A stretch of 8,804 nucleotides of DNA from positions 1,567-10,370 of the forward strand of contig DCAF01000004.1 of the NCBI GenBank assembly GCA_002311915.1, read 5' to 3'. Below the pieces are notes generated by a model that saw nothing but the letters and a program-made list of their open reading frames with translations, searched no databases and was not told the origin of the DNA. Source of the DNA: Sulfurovum sp. UBA1140 (GTDB lineage Bacteria; Campylobacterota; Campylobacteria; Campylobacterales; Sulfurovaceae). This document shows, in pieces, positions 6,592-8,804 of this stretch. Position 1 is the stretch's first letter, and the number at the start of each line of letters is the position of its first letter. Made by a program: the position numbers and the translations under genes.

Positions 6592-7179
6592 TTAACCTTT
6601 AATATAGAGATAGTTTCTCTGATTTTTTTGGATTATATCATAATCTATCGAGGAGTCAACCGATTCAAGTTCAGAAAAAACTTGTTCACCTTTATAAAAG
6701 AGGTATTTTGTAGCACTGTTTTTCAGGTGATGGGTTAAGGTTAAAAGCATTTTAGTGTTGGTGACAGCACGAGAAGAGATTAAATCAAATGGTTTGTCGC
6801 TATAATCTTCTACACGTTTTTTTGCAACAATAACATTTTCTAAATTTAACTCCATTGCTACATATTTTAAGAACGAAGCTCTTTTATTTCTAGGTTCACA
6901 TAAAACAGTTTTACTTTTAGGATAAGCAATGGCAAGTAACATACCTGGAAAACCTGCTCCTGTACCGACATCAAGTATGGATGCAGGAGGGGTAATAAAT
7001 GTGGTGGGATAGAGAGAATCTATGATGTTGATATAGACCTCATTTCTATTTTTTGCCCCTGTTAGGTTATGAATCTTATTCCACTCTTCTAAAAGGTTGG
7101 AGTAGCTCTCTAGTTGTTGAAGCTGTTGGTTATTTATATTAATTTTCTCTATCTCTAAGTGTTGTTTTAAGTTATTCAT
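6592..7179 (-). CDS. rsmG: RsmG (GidB), 16S rRNA (guanine-N7)-methyltransferase
   Basis: A 195-residue SAM-dependent methyltransferase. The SAM-binding glycine loop ILDVGTGAGFPG (68-79) is the RsmG hallmark, followed by the acidic strand end E95-PRNKRASFLK and the DLISSRAV block (132-138). An N-terminal helical part with W33-NKIHNLTG (33-41) is also characteristic. The family methylates N7 of G527 (E. coli numbering) in the 530 loop of 16S rRNA using S-adenosylmethionine; loss gives low-level streptomycin resistance in several bacteria. The protein is a little short but typical for Campylobacterota. It is the first gene of the minus-strand operon, and its ATG has no Shine-Dalgarno but a TATAAT box 8-13 bases upstream. 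Confidence 0.96.
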   Translation of the reverse strand: MNNLKQHLEIEKININNQQLQQLESYSNLLEEWNKIHNLTGAKNRNEVYINIIDSLYPTTFITPPASILDVGTGAGFPGMLLAIAYPKSKTVLCEPRNKRASFLKYVAMELNLENVIVAKKRVEDYSDKPFDLISSRAVTNTKMLLTLTHHLKNSATKYLFYKGEQVFSELESVDSSIDYDIIQKNQRNYLYIKG

Positions 7180-7186
7180 ATTTTAA

Positions 7187-7192
7187 TTATAC
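7187..7192 (-). promoter_or_regulatory. -10 box of the rsmG operon, implying a leaderless or near-leaderless mRNA
   Basis: On the minus strand TATAAT (7192-7187) ends only seven bases before the rsmG ATG (7179). With the normal 6-8 base distance from -10 to start site, transcription would begin at or within one or two bases of the ATG. No Shine-Dalgarno is seen upstream, which fits. There is no clear -35. The 102-base divergent spacer 7180-7281 also holds the control region of the repressor gene. Confidence 0.6.
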
Positions 7193-7230
7193 TCTAATGG
7201 GGCTATGTTTTTAATTTGCTTAAGTCAAAA

Positions 7231-7249
7231 ATATGTCAATTTGTCATAT
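7231..7249. promoter_or_regulatory. Candidate repressor operator: 19-bp near-palindrome
   Basis: ATATGTCAATTTGTCATAT is symmetric in 16 of 18 arm positions about the T at 7240; the only breaks are the T at 7236 and 7244. It lies 33 bases upstream of the S24 repressor ATG and overlaps a TTGTCA (7241-7246) that resembles a -35 box. A further GTCAA occurs at 7224-7228. The place and symmetry fit autorepression by the downstream dimeric repressor; this is inference. Confidence 0.5.
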
Positions 7250-7281
7250 ACTTTATTTAAAATACTTTAAGAGGAGTATAG

Positions 7282-7935
7282 ATGTATGAATTAAAATCTG
7301 TTATTGAAAAGTTAAAAGATATATTGTCTCAAGAGAGAGGGGGGAGTAAAATTTTTGATAAGGATATTGCTCAAGTTTTAGCCATTCCTCAAACCACATT
7401 TGCCACCATGAAAAAAAGAAATTCTATTCCATTTAAAGAGATTATGGAGTTTTGTGCAGTGCGAAAATTAAGTATTAATTGGCTCTTTTTTGATCAGGCT
7501 ATAGAGATGTTGGCTGTTGAAACCGAAAAATATTTTCAGATACGTTATTTTTCTGATGTTCGAGCAAGTGCAGGTGGTGGAGCATTTACTTTTGATGAAA
7601 ATTATGAGTTACTTTCGATTAATAAGACCATTATAGAGAGGCTTATTCCTTTTGGAAGTAAAGAGCTTGAAGCCATTAGCGTAGAAGGGGAGTCGATGGA
7701 ACCCACTCTTCAAGATAATTCTATTGTTTTCATAGACAGAGAGCAGACCAATATTAATAGAGATGGAATTTATGTGGCATCAACAACAGCAGGTCTGTTT
7801 ATTAAAAGAATTAGGCAACGAGCCGATGGAAAAATAGAGTTAATATCTGATAACAGAGCCTATTCACCTGAAACCATATTACCCGATGAGATACAAATTA
7901 TAGGTCGTGTGGTGGGTAATATAGAGAGTTTATAG
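7282..7935 (+). CDS. S24-family self-cleaving transcriptional repressor (CI/LexA-like)
   Basis: A 217-residue protein in two parts. Residues 5-70 form a CI-type helix-turn-helix domain (Phage_CI_repr, PF07022-like): FDKDIAQVLAIPQTTFATMK is the recognition region, followed by R46-NSIPFKEIMEF and SINWLFF. Residues 86-215 are an S24 peptidase/dimerisation domain with nucleophile S138 in VEGESMEPTL and general-base K175 in LFIKRI. The Ser-Lys spacing of 37 equals that of E. coli LexA (119/156). A probable self-cleavage site is A97-G98 in RASAGGGAF. Such repressors are usually inactivated by RecA-stimulated autocleavage on DNA damage, but signal and targets are unknown here. The ATG has GAGGAG five bases upstream. 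The gene is divergent from rsmG and has no phage genes next to it in this window, so it may be a resident regulator. Confidence 0.9.
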   Translation: MYELKSVIEKLKDILSQERGGSKIFDKDIAQVLAIPQTTFATMKKRNSIPFKEIMEFCAVRKLSINWLFFDQAIEMLAVETEKYFQIRYFSDVRASAGGGAFTFDENYELLSINKTIIERLIPFGSKELEAISVEGESMEPTLQDNSIVFIDREQTNINRDGIYVASTTAGLFIKRIRQRADGKIELISDNRAYSPETILPDEIQIIGRVVGNIESL

Positions 7936-7940
7936 ATATT

Positions 7941-7969
7941 TGCTATAATACAGTACCAAAAAATAAGGA
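7941..7969 (+). promoter_or_regulatory. Extended -10 promoter and ribosome binding site of the 80-residue gene and aroK
   Basis: TGCTATAAT (7941-7949) is a perfect extended -10 element (TGn-TATAAT) starting six bases past the repressor stop codon. AAGGA (7965-7969) lies six bases before the ATG at 7976. This should allow transcription of the two downstream genes independently of the repressor gene. No good -35 is visible. Confidence 0.65.
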
Positions 7970-7975
7970 AATAAA

Positions 7976-8218
7976 ATGGCAGAAAACAACGCGAAAACAT
8001 TAGACGGAAGAATTGAGGGTATCTATAAAATGGCAAAAGAGCATTTTGGAGAAGTGAAATTTGTAGGTATTAAATTGCATAAAAAAATAGGATGGGTTGC
8101 AAAAATTCAATTTGATGAATTTGAATCACTGGTTTCAGAAGGGAAAGATGCAGAAGATGCACTAAAGAACTTAAGAAAACGACTTAAAAAAATTATAGCA
8201 AGATACAATTTTGTCTAA
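7976..8218 (+). CDS. Small conserved-looking protein of unknown function, 80 residues
   Basis: I do not recognise a named family. The protein is small, soluble and Lys-rich. It has a predicted helix (DGRIEGIYKMAKEHFG, 10-25), two strands (VKFVGIKLHKK and GWVAKIQFDEF), then a second helical half (GKDAEDALKNLRKRLKKIIARY). This beta-hairpin between helices and basic tail could be a small nucleic-acid- or protein-binding fold, but nothing proves that. It has its own extended -10 promoter and AAGGA site, and its stop overlaps the start of aroK by 8 bases, so the two are translationally coupled. The tight coupling and absence of frame damage make it a real gene. Confidence 0.82.
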   Translation: MAENNAKTLDGRIEGIYKMAKEHFGEVKFVGIKLHKKIGWVAKIQFDEFESLVSEGKDAEDALKNLRKRLKKIIARYNFV

Positions 8219-8732
8219 TCATAAAAACAATATTATTCTAATAGGTTTTATGGGGGTAGGTAAAGGCACAACAGCCAGAGCCTATGCCAAAAAATATCAC
8301 TGTTTTAATATTGATACCGATGATTTAATAGAATCAAAAGAGAATAAAAAAGTTAAAGAGATATTTAATGAACATGGAGAGAAATATTTTCGTTCATTAG
8401 AACAAGAGTGTGCAAATTGGATTGAAAGCTCGGTAGATAATTCTTTAATTTCTGTGGGAGGTGGTTTCTATAAGGTAGGTAATCTTAAGAAGCTTGGAAC
8501 AGTGGTTCTCTTAAATGCTTCTTATGATTGGATTTTCAACAGACTCTCTACAGCAGAGAACGCAAAAGCCAAATTAAAAAAGAGACCTCTCTTCTCTGAA
8601 CCAGAAAAAGCAAAGAAATTGTATAAAGAGAGAGAGAGAGCTTATCGAAAAGTAGCAGATTTAATTATTGATATAGAAGGTAAAGAGATGAAAGAGGTAA
8701 TAAAAGAGCTAAAATCTAGCTCTTTTATATAG
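8211..8732 (+). CDS. aroK: Shikimate kinase
   Basis: A 173-residue shikimate kinase, the normal length. It phosphorylates shikimate at O3 with ATP, the fifth step of the pathway to chorismate and aromatic amino acids. Visible motifs: Walker A GFMGVGKGT (12-20), the shikimate-binding D35-T-D37-D38, R61 after KYF, the VGGG loop (82-85), the lid R125-PLF, and R141 in ERERAYRKVADLIID. The start is TTG at 8211: the next ATG is inside the Walker loop and would remove it, so TTG is forced. There is no strong Shine-Dalgarno; translation probably couples to the upstream gene, whose stop it overlaps. An (AG)7 tract (8627-8640) encodes the KERERA segment, and a terminator hairpin overlaps the last codons. 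Confidence 0.95.
   Translation: MSNHKNNIILIGFMGVGKGTTARAYAKKYHCFNIDTDDLIESKENKKVKEIFNEHGEKYFRSLEQECANWIESSVDNSLISVGGGFYKVGNLKKLGTVVLLNASYDWIFNRLSTAENAKAKLKKRPLFSEPEKAKKLYKERERAYRKVADLIIDIEGKEMKEVIKELKSSSFI
8700..8728 (+). terminator. Intrinsic terminator embedded in the 3' end of aroK
   Basis: A perfect 11-bp inverted repeat, ATAAAAGAGCT (8700-8710) and AGCTCTTTTAT (8718-8728), with a 7-base loop. Its descending arm ends in TTTTATAT, and the aroK stop codon (8730-8732) comes after it. The hairpin encodes the last residues of AroK (around KELKSSSFI). Confidence 0.75.
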
Positions 8733-8796
8733 TAAGTGAAATAACAAAAAGTAAAAAGCTGAAAGAATTTGGAAGAAATCAAGAGAAACCCTTGAC

Positions 8797-8804
8797 AAAG
8801 GAGA
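8797..8804 (+). promoter_or_regulatory. Probable Shine-Dalgarno of a gene starting just outside the window
   Basis: AAAGGAGA at the very end is a strong ribosome binding site on the plus strand, so a start codon is expected about 5-8 bases past the window edge. The 72 bases after aroK (8733-8804) hold nothing else I can support. Confidence 0.45.

Noticed and set aside
7282..7935. Calling the S24 protein LexA
   Set aside because: The DNA-binding domain is CI-like rather than the winged LexA type, and the ASAGGG cleavage region is of the phage-repressor kind.
8627..8640. (AG)7 tract in aroK as a phase-variation switch
   Set aside because: It is in frame inside a conserved segment of an essential-type enzyme and is short for slipping; the A9 run in the sbcD remnant is similarly weak evidence.
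8792..8797. TTGACA as a -35 box at the window end
   Set aside because: It runs into AAAGGAGA, a better ribosome binding site; the needed -10 lies outside the window, so it cannot be judged.
1..8804. Search for tRNA, rRNA, CRISPR repeats and complete insertion sequences
   Set aside because: No cloverleaf-like GTTCGA-type arms, no spaced repeats and no transposase frames were seen by eye; small non-coding RNAs cannot be excluded this way.

Overview
The window looks like chromosomal DNA from a Campylobacterota bacterium, most like the free-living Sulfurimonas/Sulfurovum-type lineages. This is an inference from protein style, low GC, and the combination of rsmG, a PP0621-like protein and short conserved epsilonproteobacterial hypotheticals. 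The genus cannot be fixed from the sequence alone. Ten intact protein-coding genes and one gene remnant can be supported. There is no rRNA, tRNA, CRISPR array, prophage structural gene or complete insertion sequence.

Region 1 (1-900, minus strand) is a type II toxin-antitoxin pair. A ribbon-helix-helix-type antitoxin overlaps a MazF/PemK-family toxin by 11 bases, and both are driven by a perfect TTGACA-17-TATAAT promoter. Upstream of it lie a short GGGTC-T-GACCC palindrome and an intrinsic terminator that belongs to the next gene.

Region 2 (894-2260, minus) is a single membrane fatty acid desaturase with all three histidine boxes. It has its own ribosome binding site and terminator, and its GC is visibly higher than that of its neighbours.

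Region 3 (2261-7179, minus) is a tightly packed operon: rsmG, a PP0621-like membrane zinc-ribbon protein, an unknown 125-residue protein, a 50-codon remnant of sbcD, a full-length sbcC, and a cysteine-rich metal-binding protein. The spacings are 0-2 bases or overlapping, except for 76 bases before the sbcD remnant. The remnant carries only the last part of SbcD: the nuclease domain is gone, yet the stop/start overlap with sbcC is kept. SbcC normally works only with SbcD, so this is the main oddity of the window. The rsmG -10 box is so close to its ATG that the mRNA is probably leaderless or nearly so.

Region 4 (7180-8804, plus) starts divergently from rsmG. It holds an S24-type self-cleaving repressor (CI-like DNA-binding domain plus Ser/Lys protease domain) with a 19-bp near-palindrome upstream that could be its operator. 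An unknown 80-residue protein follows, and shikimate kinase (aroK) overlaps its end with a TTG start. The aroK terminator is built into its last codons. A Shine-Dalgarno-like sequence at the very end suggests another plus-strand gene just outside.

I did not find a convincing new multi-gene system. The most promising leads are the sbcD-less sbcC operon and the stand-alone LexA/CI-like repressor in a lineage whose best-studied members lack LexA.
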